A DNA stretch of 40,221 bases, from the NCBI GenBank assembly GCA_027487685.1, contig JAIYDC010000015.1:1-40221 (forward strand), given 5' to 3'. The stretch's first letter is position 1. Every line of letters begins with the position of its first letter. The notes under the pieces are model-generated. The model worked only from the letters and a program-made list of their open reading frames with translations, was not told the DNA's origin and did not search any database. The position numbers and the translations under genes are program-made. This DNA comes from Pseudomonadota bacterium (GTDB lineage Bacteria > Bdellovibrionota > Bacteriovoracia > Bacteriovoracales > Bacteriovoracaceae). Positions 7,995 to 16,815 of this stretch are shown piece after piece.

Positions 7995-10601
7995 ATGAAG
8001 TTTTTTTTACTACTTCTTTTATCAATCACCAATGTTTTAGCCGTAAGTCGCAAGAACGATGACAACCTCACCCTCAAACTTGCCCAAGAGCGACGGACCC
8101 AGGTTAAAGATGTCGAATACTTCCTCCATTTTGATCTCGAGAAAGGCGTGGATACTTTTCACGGAGTCGTCAGGATTGAGCTGACACTCAATTCTATCAA
8201 AAAGGACCTATCAATTGATTTCCTTACCTCGAAAATTGAAAGTCTCAAGGTCAATGGAGTGGCCGTTAAGCAGTACCCGAAGCGCCGCGGAAGTTTTGAT
8301 GTGCCTGCAAAGTACCTGACCCCAAAGACCTCGGTGGAAGTCACCTATAGCAGCGCCTACTCAAAGGATGCCTCGGGCTTCCAGCGCTCGAAAGATCCCG
8401 AGGATGGTGCTGAATACCTCTTCACCGATTTTGAGCCCTATTATGCCCACCGGTTATTTCCTTGTTTAGACCAACCTGATCTCAAGGCAATCTATCACCT
8501 ATCGGTCCGGGCCCCGTCTGACTGGAAGGTCATTCACAATGAACTCATCGAGAAAGAAGACAAAGTAGGGGAGAAAACCCTCACTGTATTCAGGGCCACG
8601 AAGCCGTTTTCAACTTATCTTTTCTTCCTGGGGGCCGGTCCTTTCGTCGAATGGAAAGATTCCCACGGCGACCTTCCGCTTTACCTCTACGCCCGGAAAT
8701 CCCTCGAGAAGTATGTCGATCATGAGGCGATCATGAAGACCACCAAAAAAGGTCTTGCCTTCTTTAATGATTATTTCGGATATTCCTACCCTTTCTCAAA
8801 ATACGGTCATGTCTTCATTCCGGAGTTCGCCTGGGGAGGAATGGAGAATCCAGGTGCCGTCGCCATGAATGAAAGAAATATTTTCCGTGGTCCGGTCCCT
8901 CAGACGCGCTATGAAAAACGAGATAGTCTGATCCTCCACGAGATGGCGCATATGTGGTTTGGGGATCTGGTCACCATGGAGTGGTGGAATGACCTATGGC
9001 TCAACGAGAGTTTCGCCAGCTACCTGGCCGCTGTGGCACAGGAACGAGCACTGGAATCGAAGGCCACCTGGCCAGATTTTTTCCAATCTAAGACATGGGG
9101 CTATTGGCAGGATCAACTGGTTTCTACTCACCCGATTGAAACAGAAGTTTTGGACGTACGATCGGCGAAGGCGAATTTCGATGGAATCACCTATGCCAAG
9201 GGTGCTGCGAGCTTAAAGCAGCTCCATTTCTTCGTGGGAGAGGAAGGTTTTAAAAACGGTCTCCGGGACTATTTTCAGCGCTACGCATTCATGAACACCA
9301 AACGCCAGGATTTTATCGGTGCCATTGCTAAGGCGTCAAAAACGGATCTCACCGAATGGACTTCAAAGTGGCTCCAAACCGCAGGCCCGAATCGCGTGAC
9401 TCTGGTTCCCGAGTGTGAAGATGGCAAGCTAGAAAGAATGACGGTCCAACAAATGCCAAGTGTCTCGGGCAGCCTTTCACCTCACCGCTCACTTATAGGT
9501 TTTTTCAAAGAGAGTGGCGGCGAACTCTCCCTTGATCAGCAAATTGAGGTGCTTTACTCCTCTGAATCAACCGTTGTTAAGGTAAAGAAGCGCGACTGCC
9601 CCGATTTTATTCTTCCGAACTTAAACGACTATGATTACGCACTGTACTCCCTCGACCAGAAGTCACTTGGAAAGGCGAAGGTTGCTCTCAGCAAGCTCCC
9701 GGACCCACTTTCCCGACTTATGGTCTGGGGCATGCTCCACCAGATGACCCGAGATGCCGAGCTGAGTCCTTTGACCTATATGAGTAATGCGATGGAAGCG
9801 CTCAAAACGGAAAATGATGACCTCCTTTTGGGGAGCCTTCTGGGTCGGTTCAGTAATTTAAAGAGCACCTACGAGTTGTATCTCGATAAAGAAGCGCGTG
9901 AAAAAATGGCCCCGGCATTTGAAACCCTCCTTTGGAACCGCGTGGAGTCGGCAAAACCAGGGTCTTCACTTCAAATGTCGTTCTATGATTTTTATGTTGC
10001 TGTCGCACAGACCTCAATCTCAGTGAACCGTCTCTATGATATGCTGATGAAGAACTCACCGCCCAAGGGCATCACTCTGGACCAGGATCGGCGCTGGTCG
10101 ATTCTGATGAGCCTGTCGGCCCATGGTCACCCAGAGGCGATGAAACTTATCGAGGAGGAGCTTAAACGAGACCTTTCAACCTTCGGCAAGCGCATGGCGC
10201 TGGTCGGGAGAGCTGCGTACCCATCGAAGACTCAAAAAGAGCTCATGTGGAAGGAGCTTTTTACCAACAAGAACTTGACGCATAGTGATCTCGAAGAGGC
10301 CGGGTCGCGCATGCATGGCGTGAATTACCCCGAGCTCTCGGAGCCTTTCTTACAGGCCTATTTCAACCGGGTCACGACTCTCAGATGGGAGGATCATGAT
10401 GACAAGGTGGATGTGTATTTTGAAGCTCTTTTTCCCCGGGCCCTCTGCACCGAGAAGTTCCGAGACATGAGTCAGAAATACCTTCAAAAGGCCAAGAATC
10501 TGACGTCCACCGCCCGTCGGAGCTGGTCTGAGGCTCAGGATGAACTGGCCCGCTGTGTGAAAGTTCGCCAACTTCTGTCGGTGAAATCCGATAGACATTA
10601 A
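7995..10601 (+). CDS. Exported M1 family aminopeptidase (PepN-like)
   Basis: A zinc aminopeptidase of the gluzincin M1 family, removing N-terminal residues from peptides. The start is the ATG at 7995, which has GGAGAG about six bases upstream and gives a clean Sec signal peptide (MKFFLLLLLSITNVLA, cleavage after residue 16). The product is therefore periplasmic or secreted, unlike the cytoplasmic PepN. The exopeptidase motif GGMEN is at 281-285. The zinc site HEMAH is at 315-319, with Glu 338 in WLNESFASY as third ligand. The catalytic tyrosine is Tyr 400 in GITYAKGA. The 868-residue length and helical C-terminal domain (about 540-868) fit the family. It ends 30 bases before tRNA-Leu. Taken with the nearby exported proteases, it suggests use of peptides from outside the cell. 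Confidence 0.96.
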   Translation: MKFFLLLLLSITNVLAVSRKNDDNLTLKLAQERRTQVKDVEYFLHFDLEKGVDTFHGVVRIELTLNSIKKDLSIDFLTSKIESLKVNGVAVKQYPKRRGSFDVPAKYLTPKTSVEVTYSSAYSKDASGFQRSKDPEDGAEYLFTDFEPYYAHRLFPCLDQPDLKAIYHLSVRAPSDWKVIHNELIEKEDKVGEKTLTVFRATKPFSTYLFFLGAGPFVEWKDSHGDLPLYLYARKSLEKYVDHEAIMKTTKKGLAFFNDYFGYSYPFSKYGHVFIPEFAWGGMENPGAVAMNERNIFRGPVPQTRYEKRDSLILHEMAHMWFGDLVTMEWWNDLWLNESFASYLAAVAQERALESKATWPDFFQSKTWGYWQDQLVSTHPIETEVLDVRSAKANFDGITYAKGAASLKQLHFFVGEEGFKNGLRDYFQRYAFMNTKRQDFIGAIAKASKTDLTEWTSKWLQTAGPNRVTLVPECEDGKLERMTVQQMPSVSGSLSPHRSLIGFFKESGGELSLDQQIEVLYSSESTVVKVKKRDCPDFILPNLNDYDYALYSLDQKSLGKAKVALSKLPDPLSRLMVWGMLHQMTRDAELSPLTYMSNAMEALKTENDDLLLGSLLGRFSNLKSTYELYLDKEAREKMAPAFETLLWNRVESAKPGSSLQMSFYDFYVAVAQTSISVNRLYDMLMKNSPPKGITLDQDRRWSILMSLSAHGHPEAMKLIEEELKRDLSTFGKRMALVGRAAYPSKTQKELMWKELFTNKNLTHSDLEEAGSRMHGVNYPELSEPFLQAYFNRVTTLRWEDHDDKVDVYFEALFPRALCTEKFRDMSQKYLQKAKNLTSTARRSWSEAQDELARCVKVRQLLSVKSDRH

Positions 10602-10621
10602 CGACTTATCTGATTAGAATG
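10593..10621 (+). promoter_or_regulatory. tRNA-Leu promoter
   Basis: TAGACA (10593-10598) and TAGAAT (10616-10621), each 5/6 to the sigma70 consensus, are separated by 17 bases. The -10 ends ten bases before the mature tRNA 5' end. The -35 overlaps the stop codon of the aminopeptidase gene. Confidence 0.7.
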
Positions 10622-10631
10622 CTCACTAAAT

Positions 10632-10718
10632 GCCCGGGTGGTGAAATTGGTAGACATACCGTCTTCAGACGGCGGCGCCCTTAAAAGCATGCTGGTTCAA
10701 GTCCAGTCCCGGGCACCA
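10632..10718 (+). tRNA. tRNA-Leu (anticodon CAG)
   Basis: The acceptor strands GCCCGGG (10632-10638) and CCCGGGC (10708-10714) pair fully, then comes A plus encoded CCA. The anticodon stem CCGTC/GGCGG (with one G-U pair) holds the loop TTCAGAC, with CAG at 10666-10668, reading CUG. The T-arm TGGTTCAAGTCCA is the same as in the tRNA-Leu at the start of the window. The layout is class II with a long variable arm. Confidence 0.97.
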
Positions 10719-10757
10719 TTAGTAAAGCTCTGTGAATCAACATTTGCAGAGTGTTTT

Positions 10758-10790
10758 AAAAAGCCAGGATCTCGCGCTCCTGGCTTTTTT
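10758..10790 (+). terminator. Strong intrinsic terminator after tRNA-Leu
   Basis: GCCAGGA (10763-10769) pairs with TCCTGGC (10778-10784). The stem is extended by five A-T pairs and followed by a six-T run at 10785-10790; the loop is eight bases. It ends the tRNA transcript. Confidence 0.9.
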
Positions 10791-10847
10791 ATTTTTAGCT
10801 CACTTTCAAAATTCTCATCATCCAAATTCTGATAGCGATTTATCGAC

Positions 10848-11281
10848 TCAAACCCCGATCTCCATATGAACATCTGCACACTGAGGATTTGTTCCGTCCG
10901 ATCCTGCATAGCTACGAGTTGCATCGCTATATCCACCATGATTTATACACATATTATCCCAGTCATCAAAAACAGCTCCAAGATACCAGCAATGACCACT
11001 CTCCATCCGCTGTAGGTTAGCTGAATCTCCGTCAACCCTAACTTTTGGAGATGTGATGCTGGCATATTCAAGACTGATGAATGATTTAGTACTAAAACGA
11101 TAATTGATCTGCGCTGAGTACCCCGGAAACGCAGGTGAGTTATACTCGATCTCTTCAGCATGGCTTGTTTCTTTTTCTAACTTGATCGATGACATCAGAT
11201 TGGCCTTTGCTAGATGGATACTCTGAGCAAATGCCCAAGATAAACCTAAGAGAAGGAAACAAGAGGCAAACGAAAATTCAT
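10848..11281 (-). pseudogene. Exported Cys-containing protein, frameshifted in its signal peptide
   Basis: The frame open at 10848-11195 continues upstream without a stop to about 11270 and reads FASCFLLLGLSWAFA|QS, an excellent Sec signal peptide, but no start codon lies in that frame. An ATG at 11281-11279 sits just ahead in the other frame. One extra base between 11272 and 11279 (for example A after ATGAA, or T in the four-T run) would give MKFSFASCFLLLGLSWAFA and a 144-residue protein. The mature part is beta-rich with four cysteines (in the GHCWY, NMCIN and PQCAD contexts plus the signal Cys). I do not recognise the family. This is either a true single-base deletion or an assembly indel. 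The gene is convergent with the tRNA terminator. Confidence 0.65.
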
Positions 11282-11438
11282 TTTTTAAAGAGTATAAGCA
11301 GAATTGCTAAAGGAAAAGGGGTCTTGAACCTTAAGACGATTTCGGATCAAATCCTGAAAGTTGTTGGCCAAACGATTCGTTTATAATTAGGACAAGTGAA
11401 GCTCTAGCTTTTGACATGTTCCTCACTCGAAAATGCGA

Positions 11439-11778
11439 TTAAAAATACGTCGGATGGAGACCAAGATCTCCGTTCGTCTTTTTCTTTTGTGAGGCGAAAT
11501 TCAATTCAAGCTTGAACTTGCGATATGGCATTTCGATTTCATGGAGCGCGATGGATTGAGTCCCCACAATTTTAAATGACGCTTTTTTATCTTTTGGGGC
11601 GTCTTCGACCTTTGCCTTTGGCTTCTCAGCTTTCATCGTCCTGACTCGGCAGACACTGCATTCGAAGTCCAGATCTTAAATTGAAAGTTGGATAGGATGA
11701 AATCGGTCGTCGTAATCTTTTGTTCATCTCTAGATCAACATCGGGTCCATTTCCAAACTGTAGGTTGATCTGGCCATC
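11439..11778 (-). pseudogene. Degenerate coding remnant
   Basis: Minus-strand DNA that looks coding in three successive frames. The first contains GQINLQFGNGPDVDLEM (around 11725-11778). The second has TTTDFILSNFQFKIW (around 11660-11710). The third, 11439-11636, encodes a Lys-rich linker, then FKIVGTQSIALHEIEMPYRK and a beta-like end KFKLELNFASQ. Joining them needs at least two frameshifts. There is no convincing start or Shine-Dalgarno. It is best read as a decayed gene for a beta-rich exported protein, or a gene with several indels. The rest of 11282-12030 shows no gene. Confidence 0.35.
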
Positions 11779-12030
11779 TCATTTCTCAGAATGTGCGTCT
11801 CAGTCTAAGGGACTCCACTCTACCTCTGTGCTTTTACGGGTAATGAAGAACGGTTACCTGTTATTTCCCCATGTCTCGCTGTGAAGATAAGTCATCTTAG
11901 GCCTAAGACACACTTTTGTAACAGTGTAATGTTGCTTGACTTGCAATCTTGTGGCGTGTGCTAAGATCTGTTTAAAGTGTTCGTTCGAGGTCGTAAGTAT
12001 ATTCTTGCGATAGCACCCCGAGGGATTATA

Positions 12031-14259
12031 TTGAAACAACAATTTGGTTTTTCTCATTTCATTCGCTTTCCATTTCTCCTAGGGCTTTTCTCTCTTGGTC
12101 TTGGCGCTTGTAATTTCAAAGTCGCAGTCACGCCTGATACTCCGCCCCTGGGCGAGGATCCAGTTACCGCGGGCCCAAGTGCTTCTGATGGAGGAGTAAC
12201 GACTCCAACTACGCCTCCAGTTACGCCACCAATCGTCGTGAACCCGTTGCCACCCCAGACTAATGTGGTCTCAGTTCCCTCCATCGCTCGTCCCTCCTCG
12301 GCAGCTGGTGAAGTCGTTGGCCTGATTTTTCAGAATAATAAAACGACTGCTCTTCCTGCTCGGTATGTAACTTTTGGGCAACCCTTTTTAAAAGGAAAAG
12401 TTCCCGCGACCTCTGGGCTTTTAGCAGTGATCGGAGGCGTATCTTTTCCTGTTCAAATGGACATAAAAACAAAATACCCTGATAACACTGTAAAATTTGC
12501 TGTTCTCACCGTTCAGCACCCAGTGATCCCCGCAAACTCCCAGACCAACGTCAGACTTAAGACAGACGCGCTGGCCACGGGGGAAATTAATCTTCTAGAT
12601 CTCACTGGCTACTCCATGAGAGTCGGTGTCGCTATTCAGCGTCGTTCGAATTTTCAAATCGACGTGAAGGAAAGAATGTTATCTGAACTCTCCGCTAACC
12701 GCGCGAGCTATTGGCTAAGGGGACCTCTGGCGAGTCAAGCTCGAGTCCAAGTTCCTTTAGTAGGATCTATGCGCCTGGTTTTTGATGTCACAAAGTATGC
12801 GGACGGTTCATATGTGACTGATGCCCAGTTCAATAACGACATCGCCATGAGCGCTGATGGAGGCCGACTCGACTATACAGCTCAGGTCACTCATGGAGCT
12901 GTATCACAAACTTTTAGTCTAAGTCACCCTCAGTACATGCAGTGGCACCGAGTCTATTACTCCAACGGTAGGCCCGGCGTGAACATTCAGCACGACCCTA
13001 CATACATGATTCAATCGGGCGCAGTGCTACCCTACAACGTGGGAGCTGGTGTCACAAAAACGATTTTGGATGGCTATGCCACAAGACTAAGTACGGGAGA
13101 CTGGACGGCCCCGTTTGCCATAAATAATGTAGCCCAGTATATGCCAGGCACAGGTGGTCGACCCGACATTGGATCGACGACTGAGTTTAATGGCACATGG
13201 ATCGCTACGCAAAGTGAGATCGCGCGCGACATCGCCCTCTACCAAGCCGATACGGCCGCTGCAGTTCCATGGCACTATTTTGATATCGCGAATAATGTTT
13301 GGCTGAATACAACCCACTACCCACGCTTATGGACGGATGGACGAGGAGGGCAAGGCGTACCAAGAGATAGTAATTCTGGAGGGCTTGTTCAGCAGGTAGA
13401 GGCCTCACCTCTGGGTTGGTCACCAGACTCCGCTCACCAACCAGATCTTTCTTTCGTGCCATATCTCATGACTGGCGGTCGTTATTACTTGGATCAAGTC
13501 ACAGCACAAGCATCGGCGAACATTATGGGTTATTGGCCGTCGGTTGATGCGCGACTGCGGGGTGGCATAAAGACTAATTTAATCTATGGGAACCAGCTTC
13601 GTGGTGCGGCCTGGGGTCTTCGACACGTGGCCCAAGTAGCAAATTTCGGAGTGGATGGATCGATTGAAACTGCTTATTACAAGAAAGTTCTAAAGGAAAA
13701 CCTGGACTACGTCATTTCAGAGATTCCAGCAATGCAAGCTGAGCAAGGTCAGGTTTATGGTTACCTTGCTCTTGGGTCGTACGGCGGTAACCCGACCCGA
13801 TACGGCCCGAATACTCCACCATGGCAGCAAGACTTTATGATTCAGGCACTGGCAATGATGGCCCTCGGCGGTTCAACTGAGGCAAAAACGATTCTTCGAT
13901 GGATGTCCAATTTTCGTATCGGCACGTTCGTTAACGAAGCAAGCGGGTTCAATCCTCGCAATGCTATTACGTACCTGATCGGGACTACGGGCGTCAGCGG
14001 TGCTCCCGTTTATAAAACGTGGAGCGACCTCCAGCAAGGTACTGTCGCTGCAGGCCAAGACAACGGCACAGGCTGGGCGAATAGCCAAGGGTACTACGGG
14101 ATGTTGGGCGCGTCGTCCCTGAGTCTTATGTATTACGTGCTTGGAGATCCAAGGGCGAAAACGGCCCACGAATGGCTCATGAGCGTTCAGGCCCCCTTCG
14201 TGCCTCTTCCGACCGAACCAATGAACGAACCCAATCAAGTGATGATGGCACCGAGATAG
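12031..14259 (+). CDS. Large lipoprotein with RIFT-barrel-like N-terminal domain
   Basis: The TTG at 12031 is chosen because GAGGG lies seven bases upstream and it gives a proper signal (MKQQFGFSHFIRFPFLLGLF) ending in lipobox LGAC. The GTG at 11977 would place 18 extra residues ahead of the signal. A Thr/Pro-rich tether (about residues 35-80) follows. Residues about 85-170 contain YVTFGQPFLKGKVP, a FPVQM element and YPDNTVKFAVLTV, resembling the RIFT-barrel domain of PcRGLX/YetA-like exo-polysaccharide lyases. The C-terminal half is helical and aromatic-rich (PRLWTDGRGGQG, AAWGLRHVAQ, PPWQQDFMIQALAMM), like an alpha/alpha toroid. A surface polysaccharide-acting role is inferred; catalytic residues are not assigned. 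The product is 742 residues and the gene is monocistronic. Confidence 0.85.
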   Translation: MKQQFGFSHFIRFPFLLGLFSLGLGACNFKVAVTPDTPPLGEDPVTAGPSASDGGVTTPTTPPVTPPIVVNPLPPQTNVVSVPSIARPSSAAGEVVGLIFQNNKTTALPARYVTFGQPFLKGKVPATSGLLAVIGGVSFPVQMDIKTKYPDNTVKFAVLTVQHPVIPANSQTNVRLKTDALATGEINLLDLTGYSMRVGVAIQRRSNFQIDVKERMLSELSANRASYWLRGPLASQARVQVPLVGSMRLVFDVTKYADGSYVTDAQFNNDIAMSADGGRLDYTAQVTHGAVSQTFSLSHPQYMQWHRVYYSNGRPGVNIQHDPTYMIQSGAVLPYNVGAGVTKTILDGYATRLSTGDWTAPFAINNVAQYMPGTGGRPDIGSTTEFNGTWIATQSEIARDIALYQADTAAAVPWHYFDIANNVWLNTTHYPRLWTDGRGGQGVPRDSNSGGLVQQVEASPLGWSPDSAHQPDLSFVPYLMTGGRYYLDQVTAQASANIMGYWPSVDARLRGGIKTNLIYGNQLRGAAWGLRHVAQVANFGVDGSIETAYYKKVLKENLDYVISEIPAMQAEQGQVYGYLALGSYGGNPTRYGPNTPPWQQDFMIQALAMMALGGSTEAKTILRWMSNFRIGTFVNEASGFNPRNAITYLIGTTGVSGAPVYKTWSDLQQGTVAAGQDNGTGWANSQGYYGMLGASSLSLMYYVLGDPRAKTAHEWLMSVQAPFVPLPTEPMNEPNQVMMAPR

Positions 14260-14425
14260 GGTCACGATTCTACGGATTTTGGAAGGAGTGCTTAATGTCC
14301 CTGAAAATCTGTATCTCAAAATTCGGCCTAATTATTTTACTTTTAAGCCCTATGTGATCCCTGTAGAAGGCAATAACGACGGATTTGTCTCCGCGCATGA
14401 TTCTTTGAAAAAAATCATGACGTGA
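14246..14425 (+). other. Possible coding remnant or leader ORF
   Basis: The 230 bases between the two genes hold two overlapping readings. A 20-codon ORF at 14295-14357 has a good GGAG site eight bases upstream and encodes a hydrophobic signal-like peptide (MSLKICISKFGLIILLLSPM). A second frame stays open for 60 codons (14246-14425) and contains YVIPVEGNNDGFVSAHDSLK, vaguely like the acid-loop region of lipases. Neither is convincing alone. It may be a decayed exported protein gene whose signal and C-terminus now lie in different frames. Confidence 0.25.
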
Positions 14426-14492
14426 CGATCAAAAGCAATGAGAATTAAGGCATTCAATAATTTTAAAATAGTCCCTGGATGAGAGGATAGAT

Positions 14493-15134
14493 ATGATGGA
14501 ATGGGCCAAAATTGCTTCTGGTAGTGAAGGACTCGTACTCTTTACCCGTGACGGTGAATATCTTGTCTCTGTAGATGGCAAAGAACTCATGAGCAGTTAC
14601 TGTCATGTTTCTGAAGATGCCTTGGCCACAGTATCTAGACGGTGCACAAATCTCCCGAGACCTAAGATCCTCATTGGTGGACTTGGTCTGGGATTTACCC
14701 TTGCCGCCTATATCAAAGAATTCGGCCCTGAAGCAGACTTAACGATCGTTGAAAAATCCCCCGACATCATTGATTGGTACAGAAAGTATACGAAAAGAAA
14801 CTCAATCGGTGATCTTGATGATTCGAAAGTTCATTTCATCTGCAATGATATTTCGCAGTATAATCCAGAGAATTGCTTCGATATTATTGCCCTCGACGTC
14901 GATAACGGTCCTGAAGCTATTTGTGGGATTCACAACCAGACACTCTATGATCGCCCGGGACTAAAACGAATTTTTGATCAACTGAATCCGAAAGGAACTC
15001 TTCTGCTGTGGTCTGCTTTTGATTCAGATTCGTATGTGGCAGATGCGATTTCTTCAGGTTTTCAGGTCACGTCAGAGAAAATAGACATTCCTGAGGAAGG
15101 CTGGACTCATTACATCTTCATTTGTAGTAAGTAG
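14493..15134 (+). CDS. Spermidine-synthase-like class I methyltransferase-fold protein
   Basis: A 213-residue cytoplasmic protein. After a short beta N-terminus (SGSEGLVLFTRDGEYLVSVDG) comes a Rossmann domain. Its motif I is KILIGGLGLGFTLAAY (residues 58-73), the acidic end of strand two is LTIVEKSPDII, and a FDIIALDVDNGPE loop follows. The GGLGLGFT form and the nucleotide-binding order match spermidine-synthase-like (SpeE-fold) proteins often found outside polyamine loci. It lacks the N-terminal tetramerisation domain and the usual GGGDG motif of true SpeE, so polyamine synthesis is doubtful. The start ATG (14493) has GAGAGG seven bases upstream; an ATG follows immediately. Confidence 0.82.
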   Translation: MMEWAKIASGSEGLVLFTRDGEYLVSVDGKELMSSYCHVSEDALATVSRRCTNLPRPKILIGGLGLGFTLAAYIKEFGPEADLTIVEKSPDIIDWYRKYTKRNSIGDLDDSKVHFICNDISQYNPENCFDIIALDVDNGPEAICGIHNQTLYDRPGLKRIFDQLNPKGTLLLWSAFDSDSYVADAISSGFQVTSEKIDIPEEGWTHYIFICSK

Positions 15135-15141
15135 AAACGTA

Positions 15142-15160
15142 CAGGTAAGGCCTGCTTTTT
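15142..15160 (+). terminator. Possible weak terminator
   Basis: CAGG (15142-15145) pairs with CCTG (15151-15154), followed by CTTTTT, just after the methyltransferase-like gene. The stem is only four base pairs. Confidence 0.3.
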
Positions 15161-15343
15161 AGTTATGATAAGACCGAGTATTTTAATTTTTTCAGGACAA
15201 AGAATCTTGGTGAAGGCTTTTTTGAGTTTTTCATGCAGGTTTTGCATTGGATGTGCAGAGCTAGTCATGGCAAATTTTACTCCAATGCACAGTGGACTTT
15301 TCCTTTAAAATTTAAGGTATTGATTTATCTATACGGGGGTCTT

Positions 15344-16057
15344 TTGAAAACTCTTATACTTGCTATCATTTTTCTAGCGAGCTGCGCTTCTCACCACAAT
15401 GATCCGGTGCCTGGGATAGCGGCACCTTTGGCGATCACGAGTGAGCCAACATTAGAGCAAGTGAAAAAAGAAAAAGGCTCTCCGAAGGCGTGTCACTCGA
15501 TTGAAAGCTATACTTACTGCCAGTGGGATCTCAACACGATGGTCTTTAATAATGGCAAGTATACCAAAACAATTACGCCAACTAAAGAAGCGCAGTCATA
15601 TGATGTGACTTATAGTGCTCTCAAAGATGAAGATAGTGAATCTAGAACTTTCTTTCTCGCGCCGGCGTCTAAAAAAATTAATCAGAAAGGTTTGGTGTGG
15701 AAGAAGCTCTATCCCTATTTCTTACGGTCTCTTTCCACTAATGGTTTTGTTCTAGCGCCAAACCCCCAAGACGCTCAGTCTATTGTAAAAGTGAGCTTTG
15801 GGGTAAAAACAACATCTTCTGGCAAGGCATTGAGGCATCTTCATTACACTGCTTACGATAAAGAACAAAACGAACTCTGGAAGATCGAAGTGACTAGCTT
15901 AGGAACAAGTTTAGATGTGAAGAGAATTGTCCCGGCCCTGACCGCCCTCGTACAATCCACGCTTCCGAAGAGTCCAGATTCAGTGCAGAGTTTAACAATT
16001 TCGGAGAACAGTGTTCAAGCTGTGGCCTTTGAAGATTACGTTAAGTCGTTTAGGTAA
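15344..16057 (+). CDS. Lipoprotein, DUF4136-like
   Basis: The TTG at 15344 is preferred: it follows a GGGGGT element and gives the compact signal MKTLILAIIFLASC with lipobox LASC (Cys 14). The ATG at 15233 would place 37 odd residues ahead of it. The mature part begins with a segment carrying PLAITSEPTLEQVKKEKGSPKAC and a second Cys pair (CHS, YCQW), which may form a disulphide. Residues about 120-200 contain YFLRSLSTNGFVLAPNPQDA then a VKVSFGV strand, the arrangement seen in DUF4136-type lipoproteins. No enzyme motif is visible. It probably sits at the inner face of the outer membrane. Confidence 0.75.
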   Translation: MKTLILAIIFLASCASHHNDPVPGIAAPLAITSEPTLEQVKKEKGSPKACHSIESYTYCQWDLNTMVFNNGKYTKTITPTKEAQSYDVTYSALKDEDSESRTFFLAPASKKINQKGLVWKKLYPYFLRSLSTNGFVLAPNPQDAQSIVKVSFGVKTTSSGKALRHLHYTAYDKEQNELWKIEVTSLGTSLDVKRIVPALTALVQSTLPKSPDSVQSLTISENSVQAVAFEDYVKSFR

Positions 16058-16193
16058 CCTGACTTACTAAACGTGGTTAAGCGCGATAGATGGAATTTCA
16101 ATCATCTTGAAACCCAATCCGATATACTCTTTATTTTGCCTTCCACTAAAAGGATATTGAGTCGTACGGATAATTGTCGGAAGGAGTAGAGAA

Positions 16194-16691
16194 ATGAGAA
16201 TTAACCCTGAGTTAGATCTTGTCCTTGAGCGCATAGTGGATGTTCCTGTGGAACTTGTTTGGAAGGCCTGGACTACCCCCGCGCACCTTACTCAATGGTT
16301 TACTCCTGCCCCTTGGAAAACCACTGAATGTACGATTGATCTCAGATCAGGTGGATTATTCCATACAGTGATGCAATCACCTGAGGGCGAGAGTTTTCCT
16401 TTCGATGGTTGTTATTTAGAAATCATACCTCATAAAAAATTAGTTTGGACTGATGCTCTCGGACAAGATTTTAGACCAGCAATGATTCCTGGGGGATCCG
16501 CTGAGAAGAAGCCTTTTTATTTTACGGGAGTTATTTTGTTTGAAGCCTACGGCGGAGGAACAAAATATACTGCGGTAGGAATGCATCGCAACTCGGATGA
16601 CCGAAAAAAACATGACGAGATGGGATTCCACCAGGGATGGGGGGCCGCGCTTGATCAGTTAGTTGCTCATATTAAAAAATCGATGATGTAA
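16194..16691 (+). CDS. SRPBCC / AHSA1-type ligand-binding protein
   Basis: A 165-residue cytoplasmic protein of the START-like SRPBCC fold, Aha1-C-terminal (AHSA1) family. The hallmarks are [20 protein letters not shown] near residues 10-29, [19 protein letters not shown] (about 50-61), and the C-terminal [17 protein letters not shown] helix. Members bind hydrophobic ligands or act with regulators; the ligand here is unknown. The start ATG has a strong GGAAGGAG Shine-Dalgarno. It is monocistronic, followed by a bulged hairpin with a T run. Confidence 0.92.
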   Translation: MRINPELDLVLERIVDVPVELVWKAWTTPAHLTQWFTPAPWKTTECTIDLRSGGLFHTVMQSPEGESFPFDGCYLEIIPHKKLVWTDALGQDFRPAMIPGGSAEKKPFYFTGVILFEAYGGGTKYTAVGMHRNSDDRKKHDEMGFHQGWGAALDQLVAHIKKSMM

Positions 16692-16698
16692 AAAGAAG

Positions 16699-16731
16699 AG
16701 CTAGAATTTCATTCTATTAGCTTTTATTTTT
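16699..16731 (+). terminator. Intrinsic terminator with bulged stem
   Basis: AGCTA and GAAT pair with ATTC and TAGCT across a TTC loop, with a three-base bulge on the 3' side. This is followed by TTTATTTTT, directly after the AHSA1-type gene. Confidence 0.5.
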
Positions 16732-16815
16732 GGTATCTTAAGAAAAGAAGTAGTAGCCTTATCTTCAAAAATTTCAAATATAACCACAATTTTAAACGAC
16801 AGTGAGGATTTTTGT

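Noticed and set aside
14493-15134. Calling this gene speE (spermidine synthase)
   Set aside because: It lacks the N-terminal oligomerisation domain and the GGGDG motif of SpeE, so only the fold is supported.
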